64,000 nt of DNA from Xanthobacter autotrophicus Py2 (GCA_000017645.1 CP000781.1:558001-622000), one strand, 5' to 3'; shown: positions 9,608 through 20,900, counted from the first letter of the stretch. The notes: a model not told the origin generated them from the letters alone. Made by a program: numbers and translations.

Positions 9608-12403
9608 TCAGGCGAAGCGGCCGTGGCAGTGCTTGTACTTCTTGCCGGAGCCGCAGGGGCAGGCCTCGTTTCGGCCCACCTTGCCCCAGCTCTCGGGATC
9701 ATTGGGATCGCGCTCGGCCACGGCGAGGTCGCCGGACAGGAGCGGTTGCGGCCGGCTGCCCAGCGCCGCGCCGGCAAAGGCCAGCTCGTCTTCCCCGGTG
9801 AAGGGGTCGGCGTGGTGGGCTTCCATGGGCGGCAGCTCTTCCGGCGGCGGCTGCTGGGTCACGATCTCCACCCGCATGAGCTGGGCGGTGACCACCTCCC
9901 GCAGCCGGTTCAGCAGTGCGGAGAACAGGTTGAAGGCTTCCGACTTGTATTCGTTGAGCGGATCGCGCTGGGCGTAGCCGCGCAGGCCCACCACCTGGCG
10001 CAGGTGGTCGAGCATGCCGATATGCTCGCGCCAGAGATGGTCGAGGGTCTGGAGAAGGATGGACTTCTCCACATAGCGCATGATGTCCGGCCCATACTGG
10101 GCGGTCTTGGCGGCCATCAGCTCGTCGGCGCGGCGGATGATGCGCTCGGTGACCTCGGGACCGGCGATGCCCTCTTCCTTGGCCCAGTCCTTCACCGGAA
10201 GGTCGAGGGCGAGCATTTCCTTCAGCGCGGTGTCGAGGCCGTCCACGTCCCACTGCTCGGGATAGGCGTTCTCCGGGATGAACTTGGCCACGGTCTCGGT
10301 GATGAGGGCATGGCGCATGTCCTCCACCGTCTCGGCCACGTCCTCGTCGTTCATCAGCTCCACGCGCTGCTCGAACACCACCTTGCGCTGGTCGTTGAGC
10401 ACGTCGTCATACTTGAGGACGTTCTTGCGCATGTCGTAGTTGCGCGCCTCGACCTTCTGCTGCGCCTTCTCCAGGGCCTTGTTGATCCAGGGATGGATGA
10501 TGGCCTCGCCTTCCTTCAGGCCGAGGCGCTGCAGCATGCCATCGAGCCGGTCCGACCCGAAGATGCGCATCAGGTCGTCGTCCAGCGACAGGAAGAACTT
10601 GGAGTGGCCGGGGTCGCCCTGGCGGCCGGAGCGGCCGCGCAGCTGGTTGTCGATGCGCCGGCTCTCGTGGCGCTCGGTGCCGAGCACGTAGAGGCCGCCG
10701 GCCTCCAGTGCCTTCTGCTTCAGCTCTTCCACCTCGGCGCGGATCTTGGCCTCCGCCGCGGCACGCTCGGCCCCCTCGGGCAGGTCCTTCAGCTCGATCT
10801 CGATGCGCATGTCCGCCGAGCCGCCGAGCTTGATGTCGGTGCCGCGTCCGGCCATGTTGGTGGCGATGGTGATCGCCCCCGGCACGCCCGCCTGGGAGAC
10901 GATATAGGCCTCCTGCTCGTGGTAGCGCGCGTTCAGCACCGCGAAGCTCTTGCCCGAGCGGTCGTTGATGAGAAGCTCGCGGCCGTTGAAGGCGGTCGGG
11001 TCGGAGAAGTCCTTCTGGCGGAAGCCGGCCTGCTTCAGCAACTCGGCCAGAAGCTCGGACTTCTCGATGGAGGTGGTGCCCACCAGCACCGGCTGGCTGC
11101 GCTCCGCGCACTCCTTGATCAGCTCGATGATGGCGGCGTACTTCTCGCCGGCGGTGCGATAGACCTCGTCATCGTCGTCGATGCGGGAGATCTGCACGTT
11201 GGTGGGGATCTCCACCACCTCGAGCTTGTAGATGTCGGCGAATTCCGCCGCCTCGGTGTTGGCGGTGCCGGTCATGCCGGACAGCTTCTCGTAGAGGCGG
11301 AAATAATTCTGGAAGGTGATGGAGGCCAGCGTCTGGTTCTCAGGCTGGACCTGGACGCGCTCCTTGGCCTCCAGCGCCTGGTGCAGGCCTTCCGAATAGC
11401 GCCGGCCCGGCATCATGCGGCCGGTGAACTCGTCGATGATGACCACTTCGTCGTTGCGGACGATGTAGTCCTTGTCGCGCTGGAACAGGGTGTGGGCGCG
11501 CAGGGCCTGGTTCACGTGGTGAACCACCGAGACGTTCTCGATGTCGTAGAGGGAGGCCGACTTCAGCACCCCGGCGGCGCTGAGCATCTGCTCCATCTTC
11601 TCCATGCCGGCTTCGGTCATGGAGACGGAGCGCTGCTTCTCGTCCACCTCGTAGTCTTCCTTGCCGAGGCGCGGAATGTAGGTGTCGATGGTGTTGTAGA
11701 AATCGGAGCGGTCGTCGAGCGGGCCGGAGATGATGAGGGGCGTGCGCGCCTCATCGATGAGGATGGAGTCCACCTCGTCCACGATGGCGTAGAAGTGCGG
11801 GCGCTGGACCATCTGGCCGCGCTCGTACTTCATGTTGTCGCGCAGATAGTCGAAGCCCAGCTCGTTGTTGGTGGCGTAGGTTACATCGCTGGCATAGGCC
11901 ACGCGCCGCTCATCGTCGTCGAGGCCGTGGACGATGATGCCGGTGGTCAGGCCGAGGAAGCGGTAGAGCCGCCCCATCCATTCGGCGTCGCGCTTGGCGA
12001 GGTAGTCGTTCACCGTCACCACGTGCACGCCCTTGCCGGCGAGCGCGTTGAGATAGACCGGGAGGGTGGCGACCAGGGTCTTGCCTTCGCCGGTCTTCAT
12101 CTCGGCGATGCCGGCCTCGTGCATCACCATGCCGCCGATGAGCTGCACGTCGAACGGGCGCATGCCCAGGGCTCGCTTGGCGCCCTCGCGCACTGTGGCG
12201 AAGGCCGGCACCAGCAGGTCGTCGAGGGTCTTGCCCTCGGCCAGCTGGCGACGGAAATCTTCAGTTCGGGCCCGGAGCGCCTCGTCGGAGAGGGCTTCCA
12301 GCTCCGGCTCCAGCGCATTGATGGCCTGAACGCGGGGACGGTATCCCTTGACCCGGCGATCGTTCGCGGAGCCGAAGAGCTTGCGGGCAAGTCCACCTAA
12401 CAT
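9608..12403 (-). CDS. secA: Preprotein translocase ATPase SecA
   Basis: A 931-residue motor that pushes unfolded preproteins through SecYEG using ATP. Visible features in order: start [16 protein letters not shown], first nucleotide-binding domain with [14 protein letters not shown] (Walker A) and [19 protein letters not shown] (Walker B), the preprotein-binding region, the second nucleotide-binding domain with [11 protein letters not shown], and [23 protein letters not shown]. At the C-terminus is the zinc-binding SEC-C motif [14 protein letters not shown] that contacts SecB and ribosomes. Full family length and intact. It is monocistronic here and divergent from the efflux operon. Confidence 0.98.
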   Translation of the reverse strand: MLGGLARKLFGSANDRRVKGYRPRVQAINALEPELEALSDEALRARTEDFRRQLAEGKTLDDLLVPAFATVREGAKRALGMRPFDVQLIGGMVMHEAGIAEMKTGEGKTLVATLPVYLNALAGKGVHVVTVNDYLAKRDAEWMGRLYRFLGLTTGIIVHGLDDDERRVAYASDVTYATNNELGFDYLRDNMKYERGQMVQRPHFYAIVDEVDSILIDEARTPLIISGPLDDRSDFYNTIDTYIPRLGKEDYEVDEKQRSVSMTEAGMEKMEQMLSAAGVLKSASLYDIENVSVVHHVNQALRAHTLFQRDKDYIVRNDEVVIIDEFTGRMMPGRRYSEGLHQALEAKERVQVQPENQTLASITFQNYFRLYEKLSGMTGTANTEAAEFADIYKLEVVEIPTNVQISRIDDDDEVYRTAGEKYAAIIELIKECAERSQPVLVGTTSIEKSELLAELLKQAGFRQKDFSDPTAFNGRELLINDRSGKSFAVLNARYHEQEAYIVSQAGVPGAITIATNMAGRGTDIKLGGSADMRIEIELKDLPEGAERAAAEAKIRAEVEELKQKALEAGGLYVLGTERHESRRIDNQLRGRSGRQGDPGHSKFFLSLDDDLMRIFGSDRLDGMLQRLGLKEGEAIIHPWINKALEKAQQKVEARNYDMRKNVLKYDDVLNDQRKVVFEQRVELMNDEDVAETVEDMRHALITETVAKFIPENAYPEQWDVDGLDTALKEMLALDLPVKDWAKEEGIAGPEVTERIIRRADELMAAKTAQYGPDIMRYVEKSILLQTLDHLWREHIGMLDHLRQVVGLRGYAQRDPLNEYKSEAFNLFSALLNRLREVVTAQLMRVEIVTQQPPPEELPPMEAHHADPFTGEDELAFAGAALGSRPQPLLSGDLAVAERDPNDPESWGKVGRNEACPCGSGKKYKHCHGRFA

Positions 12404-12769
12404 GGGTTGTGTCTCTGTTCCGATCCGTCAGGTCACAAGGAGGGCGGAGACGAGCCGCCGGACCCTCCGGGAAATGATGCGCCGTTGGACACCTTCAATG
12501 CGGCGTCAGCAAGTCCGAAGGGACGGGTCGGGCGCAGCGGCAAAGCGCGCAGCCAGATCCTGCTCCTCAAGTCCCGCTTCCCTTTCTCGGGCAGCGTGCC
12601 ACGCGGACACTTATGAACGGGTCAGGGCAATGTCAATGCGAGCGGGGAGGGCAGAGACGTTGCCGCTGCGTCGTCGGGGCCGCTGGCGCCGTTCGGCCCA
12701 TTCCTCTCATGGACACGTCATGACCCGGTGCTTAGTATCCGGCGCAACTGCGATATGGGGGAATGCGGT
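12404..12769. promoter_or_regulatory. Divergent intergenic region between secA and the RND efflux operon
   Basis: About 366 bases. It should hold the secA promoter (leftward) and the efflux operon promoter (rightward). No local regulator gene lies next to the efflux genes and no convincing operator palindrome was seen. Open frames here (12348-12899 and 12407-12616) run through secA or lack domains and are not supported. Confidence 0.4.
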
Positions 12770-14077
12770 ATGGTGGGGGGGATCGGGGTGTCCGGCGGGC
12801 TGCGCCACGGCATGGTGGCGCTTTGCGCGGCTTTTCTGCTCTCGGCCTGTGAGGAAAAGAACACCTACGTACCGCCGCCCCCTGCCGCCGTCACCGTAGC
12901 CCCCGTTCTTGAGAAGCCGGTCACCCGCTTCCTCGAGCTGACCGGCAACACCGCCGCCATCAATTCGGTGGACCTGGAAGCCCGCGTCCAGGGCTTCCTC
13001 ACTCAGATCAACTACAAGGACGGCCAGTTCGCCAAGAAGGGCACCGTCCTGTTTGTGATCGAGCAGGACCAGTACAAGGCCCAGGTGGACCAGGCCAAGG
13101 CCCAGCTCGCTGCCAACCAGGCATCGCAGGTGCAGGCCGAGGCCGAGTACAACCGCCAGGCCCAGCTCGCCAAGCAGGACTTCGCCTCGCAGGCCACCCT
13201 CGACCAGGCCCGCGCCAAGCGCGATTCGGCTGTCGCCGAGGTGGCGAACGCCCAGGCCTCCCTGGTGCTGGCGCAGATCAATCTCGGCTACACCCAGGTC
13301 ACTGCCCCCTTCGACGGCGCCGTCACCGCCCATCTCCAGGACGTGGGAGCGCTGGTGGGTTACAGCGGACCCACCAAGCTCGCCACCGTGGTGCAGATCA
13401 ACCCCATCTGGGTCTGGTTCACCCTGAGCGAGCAGGAGGTGCTGCGGATCAAGGAGCACCTCGCCAGGCAGGGGCGCTCGCTGGTCTCCCTGACCCGCGA
13501 CGTGCCGGACCTTGCCATCGAGATCGGCCTCCAGACCGAGACCGGCTACCCCCACCAGGGCAAGATCGACTACGTGGCGCCGCAGGTGGACCCCAACCTC
13601 GGCACCCTGACCGTCCGCGGCATCTTCCAGAATGACGATTTCGCGCTGCTGCCGGGCCTGTTCGCGCGGGTGAGGGTGCCGCTGGGCGCTGCTCAGACCA
13701 CCGTGCTGGTGCCGGATTCCGCCATCAATTCCAACCAGCTTGGTCCCTACGTCCTGACCGTGAGCACGGACAACGTGGTCTCGCAGACCCAGGTGACCCT
13801 TGGCCAGCTCCAGGCCGACGGGCTGCGCGCCATCCAGACCGGGCTGAAGGCCGGCGACCGCATCATCATCAGCGGCATCCAGCGCGCGGTGCCGGGCTCC
13901 AAGGTGAAGGTGGAGGAGGGCACGATCGTCGGCATCGCGCCGCCCGCCGTCGACCAGGGCAACAAACCGCTGCCCAAGCCCGCGGGCGTCGCGCCCGCCG
14001 ATGCACCCGCCAAGGCCGCGCCCTCGGTGGCGCCGTCCGCGGCACCGTCGCAGGCTCCCGCGACACAGAAGAACTGA
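12770..14077 (+). CDS. RND efflux system periplasmic adaptor (MexA/AcrA type)
   Basis: A membrane-fusion lipoprotein of about 435 residues that links an inner membrane RND pump to an outer membrane channel. A lipobox (FLLSAC) follows a short hydrophobic segment, and the mature protein starts CEEKNTY. Next come a split lipoyl domain (LEARVQGFLTQINYKDGQFAKKGTVLF and LGYTQVTAPFDGAVTAHL), an alpha-hairpin rich in Gln/Ala in between, and beta-barrel parts ending near GDRIIISGIQRAVPG. The Pro/Ala-rich tail after residue 385 is an extension. The start is uncertain: ATG 12770 has GGGGGA seven bases upstream, and the frame is open to 12728. It is followed after 28 bases by the pump gene. Confidence 0.92.
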   Translation: MVGGIGVSGGLRHGMVALCAAFLLSACEEKNTYVPPPPAAVTVAPVLEKPVTRFLELTGNTAAINSVDLEARVQGFLTQINYKDGQFAKKGTVLFVIEQDQYKAQVDQAKAQLAANQASQVQAEAEYNRQAQLAKQDFASQATLDQARAKRDSAVAEVANAQASLVLAQINLGYTQVTAPFDGAVTAHLQDVGALVGYSGPTKLATVVQINPIWVWFTLSEQEVLRIKEHLARQGRSLVSLTRDVPDLAIEIGLQTETGYPHQGKIDYVAPQVDPNLGTLTVRGIFQNDDFALLPGLFARVRVPLGAAQTTVLVPDSAINSNQLGPYVLTVSTDNVVSQTQVTLGQLQADGLRAIQTGLKAGDRIIISGIQRAVPGSKVKVEEGTIVGIAPPAVDQGNKPLPKPAGVAPADAPAKAAPSVAPSAAPSQAPATQKN

Positions 14078-14105
14078 CCCGCACTCGAAGAAAGAGGCAG
14101 CGCCC

Positions 14106-17100
14106 ATGATATCGCGCTTTTTCATCGAGCGGCCGGTCCTCTCGAACGTACTCGCACTTGTCTTCGTGCTGATCGGCCTGGTCTCGCTGACCCGGCTGCC
14201 GGTGTCGCAATATCCCAACATCGTGCCGCCCACGGTCTCGGTCTCGACCTCCTATCCGGGCGCTTCCGCCAAGACCATGATCGACACCGTCGCCCTGCCC
14301 ATCGAGCAGCAGGTGAACGGCGTCGAGGGCATGCTTTACATGCAGTCCTGGTCGGCCTCCGACGGCACCTACACGCTGATCGTGACCTTCGACATCGGCG
14401 CCGATCCCAACATGGCGCAGGTGCTGGTGCAGAACCGCGTCAACATCGCCCTCGCCTCGCTGCCCACTGCGGTGCAGGCGCAGGGCGTCACCATCCTGCA
14501 GAAGGGCACCTCGATCCTCGAGTTCGTCACCCTGATCTCGCCGGACGGGCGCTATGACGGGCTGTTCCTCAACAACTACGCCATCATCAACATCCAGAAC
14601 GAGCTGGAGCGTGTGGCCGGCGTCGCCAACGTGGGCATCTTCGGCGCCGGCACCTACGCCCTGCGCATCTGGATGGACCCGGACCGCATGCAGGCCTTCG
14701 GCCTGACGCCCCAGGACATCTCCAACGCCATCCAGAAGCAGAGCCAGATCGTCACCCCCGGCCAGCTCGGCATTCCGCCGGCGCCGGACAATGCCGCTTT
14801 CCAATATACGGTGAACATCGCTGGCCGCCTCGACGACGCCAAGGACTATGAGAACATCATCGTCAAGGTGGACAATTCGGACGGTGGCCGCATCGTCCGC
14901 ATCCGCGATATCGGCCGGGTGGAGCTGGGCGCGCAGAGCTATTCCAAGGATTTCATGCAGGATAACAAGCCTGCTGCCGGCATCGGCATCTTTCAGCTGC
15001 CCGCCGCCAACGCCCTCGACGTGGCGGCGCGGGTCTCCAAGAAAATGGAGGAGCTGAAGAAGGACTTCCCCGAAGGCCTCGAATACAGCATCCCGTTCAA
15101 CACCACCCTGTTCGTGTCCGCCTCCATCGACGAGGTCTGGAAGACCCTGTTCGAGGCGGCGATCCTGGTGCTGGTGGTGATCCTGCTGTTCCTCCAGGAT
15201 TGGCGGGCGACCCTGGTGCCGGCGACCACCGTGCCGGTGACCATCATCGGCGCGTTCGCGGCCATGGACGCCATGGGCTTCACCATCAACCTGTCCACGC
15301 TGTTCGCCATCATCCTGGCCATCGGCATCGTGGTGGACGACGCCATCGTCATCGTGGAGGGCGTGGCCCGTCACATCGAGGAGGGCATGGCGGGCCAGCC
15401 GGCGGCCGAGAAGGCCATGGACGAGCTGTTCGGCCCGGTGGTGGGCATCACGCTGGTGCTCATGAGCGTGTTCCTGCCGGCCTCCTTCATTCCCGGCCTG
15501 ACCGGGCAGATGTTCAAGCAGTTCGCGCTGGTCATCGCCGCCACGGCCTTCATCTCGGCCATCAATGCGGCGACGCTGAAGCCCACCCAGTGCGCCCTGT
15601 GGCTGCGTCAGCCGGTGCCGCCGGAAAAGCGCAACTTCATCTTCCGCGGCTTCAACAAGATCTACGCCAAGGCGGAGCATGGCTATACGGGCGTCATCTC
15701 CCGCATGGTGCACCACTCCAAGGTCATGGTGATCATCGCCCTGGCGCTCATGGGCGTCGCCGCCTACGGCCTCACCCGCGTGCCCACATCCTTCCTCCCG
15801 ATCGAGGACCAGGGCTATTTCCTCGCCCACGTGCAATTGCCGGACGCCTCGAACCTCAACCGCACCAAGAAGGTGATGGCGGATGTCAGCGAGCGCATCC
15901 GCAAGGTGCCGGGGGTCGAGACCGTGCTGGCCATCTCCGGCATCTCGGTGCTGGACAATTCATCCACCCTCGCCAACGCGGGCGTCACCTACATCACCCT
16001 GAAGCCGTGGTCGGAGCGCTACGCCACCACCGGACAGGACCTGCTCTCGCTCTACATCAACCTCAACAAGGCGGTGGCGGACGTGGTGCAGGCGGAGGTG
16101 CTGATCCTGTTGCCGCCGGCCATCCAGGGCATCGGCAACGCCGCCGGCTTCACCATGCAGCCGCAGCTGCGCAACGGCAATTTCGACTACCGCCTGCTGG
16201 AGCAGATCACCACCTCCATGGTGGACAAGGCGTCGGCCCAGTCCGCCCTGCAGCACGTCTCCTCGTCTTTCCGTGCCGGGGCGCCGCAGATCGAGGTGGA
16301 GGTCAACCGGGTCAAGGCGGAGACGCTGGGGGTCACGGTGGGGCAGGTGTTCGACACCATCTCGTCCTATCTGGGCTCGACCTACGTCAACCAGATCAAC
16401 AGGTTCGGCAACGTCTTCCAGGTCTATGTGCAGGCCGAATCGGGTTATCGCGTCACCCCGACCGACCTCACCAACCTGAAGGTGCGCACGCCCAAGGGGC
16501 AGATGATCCCGCTCGGCACCCTCGTCACCGTGAAGATGGTGCAGGGGCCGCCACTGATCTCGCTCTACAACCTGTACCCCAGCTCCACCGTGGTGGGCGG
16601 CACCGCCCAGGGCTTCTCCTCGGGACAGGCGCTCTCCCTGATGGAACAGATCGCCTCCGCCACCCTGCCGCCGGGCACGGGCTTCGAATGGACCGCCATG
16701 TCCTACCAGGAGAAGGCGGTCGGCAATCAGATCTACTACGTGTTCGGCCTCGCCATCCTGCTCGTGTATTTCGTGCTGGCGGGCCAGTATGAGAGCTGGA
16801 TCCAGCCCATGGCGGTGATCCTGGCGGTGCCTCTGGCACTGCTCGGCACGGTGGGGGCGCTGGTGGGCCTTGGCATCTCCAACAACCTCTACACCCAGAT
16901 CGGCCTGGTGCTCCTGATCGCCCTTGCCTCCAAGAACGCCATCCTCATCGTGGAATATGCACGCGAGAAACGGGCGGAGGGGATGGAGATCATGGATGCG
17001 GCGGTGGAGGCTTCGCGCCTCAGGTTCCGCCCCATCCTCATGACCTCCTTCGCCTTCATCCTGGGCGTGCTGCCGCTGGTGTTCGCTACCGGCGCCGGTG

Positions 17101-17315
17101 CCAATTCCCGCAAGTCCATCGGCATCGCGGTGGTCTCGGGCATGCTGGCATCCACCTGCCTCGCGGTGCTGTTCGTGCCGTCGTTCTATACGGTGCTGCA
17201 GCGGTTCGAGGAGAAGCTGAAGGGCAGGAAGAAGCCCGCGGGCCATGCGCCCCCCGAGCCGCCGGAAAGCCCCGCGGCCGATGCCGGCGTGCCACCGGCG
17301 CCCGCATCTGCCTGA
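14106..17315 (+). CDS. RND multidrug efflux permease, HAE1 (AcrB/MexB) family
   Basis: A 1069-residue inner membrane proton-driven pump. The start MISRFFIERPVLSNVLALVFVLIGL is the diagnostic first transmembrane helix of HAE1 pumps. TM4 carries the proton-relay pair in AIGIVVDDAIVIVEGVARHI. The pore and docking domains lie at about 40-330 and 560-860, and the second membrane block has FGLAILLVYFVLAGQYESW and LIALASKNAILIVEYAREK. Length fits the family, with a Pro-rich tail. It forms an operon with the adaptor. No TolC-type outer membrane gene is adjacent, so it probably uses one encoded elsewhere; the substrates are unknown. Confidence 0.96.
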   Translation: MISRFFIERPVLSNVLALVFVLIGLVSLTRLPVSQYPNIVPPTVSVSTSYPGASAKTMIDTVALPIEQQVNGVEGMLYMQSWSASDGTYTLIVTFDIGADPNMAQVLVQNRVNIALASLPTAVQAQGVTILQKGTSILEFVTLISPDGRYDGLFLNNYAIINIQNELERVAGVANVGIFGAGTYALRIWMDPDRMQAFGLTPQDISNAIQKQSQIVTPGQLGIPPAPDNAAFQYTVNIAGRLDDAKDYENIIVKVDNSDGGRIVRIRDIGRVELGAQSYSKDFMQDNKPAAGIGIFQLPAANALDVAARVSKKMEELKKDFPEGLEYSIPFNTTLFVSASIDEVWKTLFEAAILVLVVILLFLQDWRATLVPATTVPVTIIGAFAAMDAMGFTINLSTLFAIILAIGIVVDDAIVIVEGVARHIEEGMAGQPAAEKAMDELFGPVVGITLVLMSVFLPASFIPGLTGQMFKQFALVIAATAFISAINAATLKPTQCALWLRQPVPPEKRNFIFRGFNKIYAKAEHGYTGVISRMVHHSKVMVIIALALMGVAAYGLTRVPTSFLPIEDQGYFLAHVQLPDASNLNRTKKVMADVSERIRKVPGVETVLAISGISVLDNSSTLANAGVTYITLKPWSERYATTGQDLLSLYINLNKAVADVVQAEVLILLPPAIQGIGNAAGFTMQPQLRNGNFDYRLLEQITTSMVDKASAQSALQHVSSSFRAGAPQIEVEVNRVKAETLGVTVGQVFDTISSYLGSTYVNQINRFGNVFQVYVQAESGYRVTPTDLTNLKVRTPKGQMIPLGTLVTVKMVQGPPLISLYNLYPSSTVVGGTAQGFSSGQALSLMEQIASATLPPGTGFEWTAMSYQEKAVGNQIYYVFGLAILLVYFVLAGQYESWIQPMAVILAVPLALLGTVGALVGLGISNNLYTQIGLVLLIALASKNAILIVEYAREKRAEGMEIMDAAVEASRLRFRPILMTSFAFILGVLPLVFATGAGANSRKSIGIAVVSGMLASTCLAVLFVPSFYTVLQRFEEKLKGRKKPAGHAPPEPPESPAADAGVPPAPASA

Positions 17316-17489
17316 TCGCGGCGCGCCAGCCCTGCCGAAACCCGTGACATCTGCCCGTTCCGTGGGCAGATGTCGCCGCAAAGTCGCGCTTTCTCCCTAT
17401 AACGGCCTTGTCTAACCTTGGCCGGAAACCGTCCACCCCACCCCTTGGGCTGCCCGTAGGGCCAATGCCCGCAGGACCAGGTGCCATAT

Positions 17490-20400
17490 ATGTCGATCCT
17501 CGCGAGCCTGCATCACGTTACGAGCTACAAGTACGAGCGCCCGGTCACCATGGGGCCGCAGACCATCCGGCTGCGCCCGGCGCCGCATAGCCGTACCGAG
17601 ATACCTGCTTATTCGCTCAAGATTTCACCAGCCGAACATTTCATCAACTGGCAGCAGGACCCGTTCGGCAACTGGCTGGCGCGCATCGTGTTCCCGGAGA
17701 AGGTGGAGGAGTTCAAGGTCGAGGTCGACCTCCTCGCCAAGCTCGACGTGCTCAATCCGTTCGACTTCTTCGTCGAGGACTATGCCGAGAACTTCCCCTT
17801 TGCCTACGCCCCCGAGCTGAAGGCCGAGCTCGCCCCCTATCTCGAGCTGGAGCAGGAGGGCGCCCCGTTCGACGCCTTCGTCGCCGGCGTCTCCCGCGAG
17901 CCGCGCCGCATCGTGGACTTCCTGGTGGAGATCAACCAGCTCCTCCAGAAGGAGATCGGCTACGTCATCCGCATGGAGCCGGGCGTCCAGACCCCGGACG
18001 AGACGCTCACCAAGAAGCTTGGCTCCTGCCGCGACACCGGTTGGTTGCTGGTGCAGGTGCTGCGCCATCTCGGCCTCGCCGCGCGCTTCGTTTCCGGCTA
18101 CCTGATCCAGCTGAAGCCCGACGTGGCGGCCCTTGACGGCCCCTCCGGCACTGACGTGGACTTCACCGACCTGCACGCCTGGTGCGAGGTCTATGTGCCG
18201 GGCGCGGGCTGGATCGGCCTCGACCCCACCTCGGGCCTGCTGTGCGGCGAGGGCCACATCCCGCTCGCCGCCACCCCGCACTATCGTTCCGCCGCTCCCA
18301 TCACCGGCTATCTGATGGAGAAGACGGAGACCGAGTTCGGCTTCGACATGAGCGTCGCCCGCGTGGCCGAGGCGCCCCGCGTGACCCTGCCGTTCTCCGA
18401 CGAGACCTGGGCCGCCCTCGACGAGCTGGGCCACAAGGTGGACGAGGATCTCACGGCCGGCGACGTGCGCCTGACCATGGGCGGCGAGCCCACCTTCGTC
18501 TCCATCGACGACTATGAATCCCCGGAGTGGAACACCGAGGCCCTCGGCCCGCAGAAGCGGGTGCGCGCCGACGACCTGATCCGCCGCCTGCGCAAGCGCT
18601 TCTCCACCGAGGGCGTGCTGCATTACGGCCAGGGCAAGTGGTATCCCGGCGAGACGCTGCCGCGCTGGTCTTTCGACCTGTTCTGGCGCAAGGACGGCCA
18701 GCCCATGTGGCGGCGCGAGGACCTGATCGCCGACGAGCAGACCAACTACGCCCCGACCCCGGCCGACGCCGAGCGCTTCTGCCGGGCGGTGGCCGAAAAG
18801 CTCGCGGTGGGCTCGCAGTTCGTGCTGCCGGCCTACGAGGACAACATCTATTACATGTGGAAGGAGCAGTGCCTTCCCGAGAACATCGCCCCCGGCGACG
18901 AGCGCATGGCCGACGAGGTCCAGCGCCGCATGCTGGCGCGCACCTTCAACCAGGGCCTCGCCAATGCCACCGGCTCGGTGCTGCCCCTGCGCCGGGTGTG
19001 GACGCCCGAAGGCTTTGCCTGGCGCTCCGAGCTGTGGACCTTCCGCCGCGAGTTCCTGTTCCTGATCCCCGGCGAAAGCCCCATGGGCTATCGCCTGCCG
19101 CTGGAATCGCTGCAGTATCTCGCGCCCACGCGCTACCCCTATGTGGTGGCCACCGACCCGTTCGAGCCGCGCGGACCGCTGCCCGACGCCGATGAGCTCG
19201 CCGCCCGCTACCGCGCCAGCGGTGAAGGCCTGGCGGGTACCGATGGCGCCACGCCGGTCGATGCCCGCGAGCGCTACTCCGTCGCCCCACGCCGGGAGGC
19301 CTACGGCACCGGCGAGCGGGCGCAGGAGCTGGTGCGCCAGTATCTGGCCCAGAACGACACCCAGGTGTTCACCGCCGACACCCGCACCGCGCTCTGCGTG
19401 GAGCCGCGCAACGGCCGCCTCTGCGTGTTCCTGCCCCCGGTGGAGACGCTGGAGGACTATGTGGACCTCATCGCCGCCGTCGAGCAGGTGGCGATCGAGC
19501 TGAACACCCCCCTGCACCTGGAGGGCTATCCGCCGCCCTTCGACTACCGCCTCAACCTGATCCGTCTCGCGCCCGATCCGGGCGTGCTGGAAGTGAACGT
19601 CCATCCGTCCGACACCTGGTCCGGCTGCGTGGAGATCACCCGCATCCTTTATGAGGAAGCGCGTCTCGCCCGCCTCGGCACCGAGAAGTTCATGGTGGAC
19701 GGCCGCCACACCGGCACCGGCGGCGGCAACCATGTGGTGGTAGGCGGCTCCACCCCGGCCGACAGCCCGTTCCTGCGCCGGCCCGACCTGCTGAAGAGCC
19801 TGCTGCTGTTCTGGCAGCGCCACCCGTCGTTGTCCTACATGTTCTCGGGCCTGTTCATCGGCCCGACCTCCCAGCATCCGCGGGTGGACGAGGCGCGGCA
19901 CGACAGCCTCTACGAGCTGGAGATCGCTCTCTCGAAGATCGGCCTGCCCGGCGCGGCCGAAGGGCCGACCCCGCCGTGGCTGGTGGACCGCCTGCTGCGC
20001 AACCTGCTGGTGGACGTGACCGGCAACACCCACCGCACCGAAATCTCCATCGACAAGCTCTATTCGCCCGACGGCCCCACCGGCCGCCTGGGCCTGGTGG
20101 AGTTCCGCTGCTTCGAGATGCCGCCGGACTGGCGCATGAGCTTGGCCCAGCAGCTGCTGCTGCGCGCCCTCATCGCCCGGCTGTGGCACAAGCCGGTCAC
20201 CGGCAAGTGCGCGCGTTGGGGCACCATCCTGAACGACCGCTTCATGCTGCCGCACTATGTGTGGGCCGACTTCGTGGACGTGCTGGAAGACCTCTCGGAC
20301 GCCGGCTACACCTTCGATCCGGAGTGGTTCCGCGCCCAGTTCGAGTTCCGCTTCCCGCACTATGGCAAGGTGCAGCGGGGCGGCGTGGACGTGGAGATCC

Positions 20401-20900
20401 GCCAGGCTCTCGAATGCTGGCACGTGCTGGGTGAAGAGGGCGTCATCGGCGGCACCGCCCGCTACGTGGACTCCTCCGTGGAACGCCTGCAGGTGAAGGT
20501 GGAGGGCTTCAACCCCGCCCGCCATATCGTCACCTGCAACGGGCGGCGGCTGCCGCTGGCGCCCACCGGCCGCAACGGCACCTTCGTCGCCGGCGTGCGG
20601 TACAAGGCGTGGCAGCCTTGGTCGGGCCTGCACCCCACCATCCCGGTCCAGGCGCCCCTCACCTTCGACGTGGTGGACACCTGGAGCGAGCGCTCACGGG
20701 GCGGCTGCCGATATTACGTGTCGCATCCGGGCGGTCGCAGCTACGAGACCTTCCCGGTCAATTCCTATGAAGCCGAGGCCCGTCGCCTCGCCCGCTTCCA
20801 GGATTACGGCCACACGCCCGGCACCACCCCCGTTCCGGAGGAGAATGCGCCGGACGAGTTCCCCACCACCCTCGACCTGCGCCGTCCCATCGGCGCGTGA
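17490..20900 (+). CDS. Transglutaminase-like protein with C-terminal DUF2126 domain
   Basis: About 1136 residues. The N-terminus (MSILASLHHVTSYKYERPVTMGPQTIRL) is the bacterial transglutaminase N-terminal beta domain. The papain-like core at about 165-260 has the triad: Cys in LGSCRDTGWLL, His in DLHAWCEVYV and Asp in LDPTSGL. Residues from about 320 on form the large DUF2126 region (TMGGEPTFVSIDDYESPEWN, HTGTGGGNHVVVGG). Such proteins co-occur with ATP-grasp, alpha-E and small transglutaminase genes and are thought to make or cleave peptide-like amide bonds. ATG 17490 is preferred over the GTG at 17481. It heads the three-gene cluster 17490-24974. Confidence 0.9.
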   Translation: MSILASLHHVTSYKYERPVTMGPQTIRLRPAPHSRTEIPAYSLKISPAEHFINWQQDPFGNWLARIVFPEKVEEFKVEVDLLAKLDVLNPFDFFVEDYAENFPFAYAPELKAELAPYLELEQEGAPFDAFVAGVSREPRRIVDFLVEINQLLQKEIGYVIRMEPGVQTPDETLTKKLGSCRDTGWLLVQVLRHLGLAARFVSGYLIQLKPDVAALDGPSGTDVDFTDLHAWCEVYVPGAGWIGLDPTSGLLCGEGHIPLAATPHYRSAAPITGYLMEKTETEFGFDMSVARVAEAPRVTLPFSDETWAALDELGHKVDEDLTAGDVRLTMGGEPTFVSIDDYESPEWNTEALGPQKRVRADDLIRRLRKRFSTEGVLHYGQGKWYPGETLPRWSFDLFWRKDGQPMWRREDLIADEQTNYAPTPADAERFCRAVAEKLAVGSQFVLPAYEDNIYYMWKEQCLPENIAPGDERMADEVQRRMLARTFNQGLANATGSVLPLRRVWTPEGFAWRSELWTFRREFLFLIPGESPMGYRLPLESLQYLAPTRYPYVVATDPFEPRGPLPDADELAARYRASGEGLAGTDGATPVDARERYSVAPRREAYGTGERAQELVRQYLAQNDTQVFTADTRTALCVEPRNGRLCVFLPPVETLEDYVDLIAAVEQVAIELNTPLHLEGYPPPFDYRLNLIRLAPDPGVLEVNVHPSDTWSGCVEITRILYEEARLARLGTEKFMVDGRHTGTGGGNHVVVGGSTPADSPFLRRPDLLKSLLLFWQRHPSLSYMFSGLFIGPTSQHPRVDEARHDSLYELEIALSKIGLPGAAEGPTPPWLVDRLLRNLLVDVTGNTHRTEISIDKLYSPDGPTGRLGLVEFRCFEMPPDWRMSLAQQLLLRALIARLWHKPVTGKCARWGTILNDRFMLPHYVWADFVDVLEDLSDAGYTFDPEWFRAQFEFRFPHYGKVQRGGVDVEIRQALECWHVLGEEGVIGGTARYVDSSVERLQVKVEGFNPARHIVTCNGRRLPLAPTGRNGTFVAGVRYKAWQPWSGLHPTIPVQAPLTFDVVDTWSERSRGGCRYYVSHPGGRSYETFPVNSYEAEARRLARFQDYGHTPGTTPVPEENAPDEFPTTLDLRRPIGA

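Noticed and set aside
9623..12400. 925-codon open frame on the plus strand opposite secA
   Set aside because: Shadow of secA caused by high-GC codon use; composition (His/Leu/Val/Gly-rich) is typical of antisense frames.
12707..14233. 508-codon minus-strand frame over the RND adaptor gene
   Set aside because: Antisense shadow of the adaptor; no family motif.
17625..20633. 1002-codon open frame opposite the DUF2126 gene
   Set aside because: Antisense shadow; the plus strand protein has clear family motifs along its whole length.
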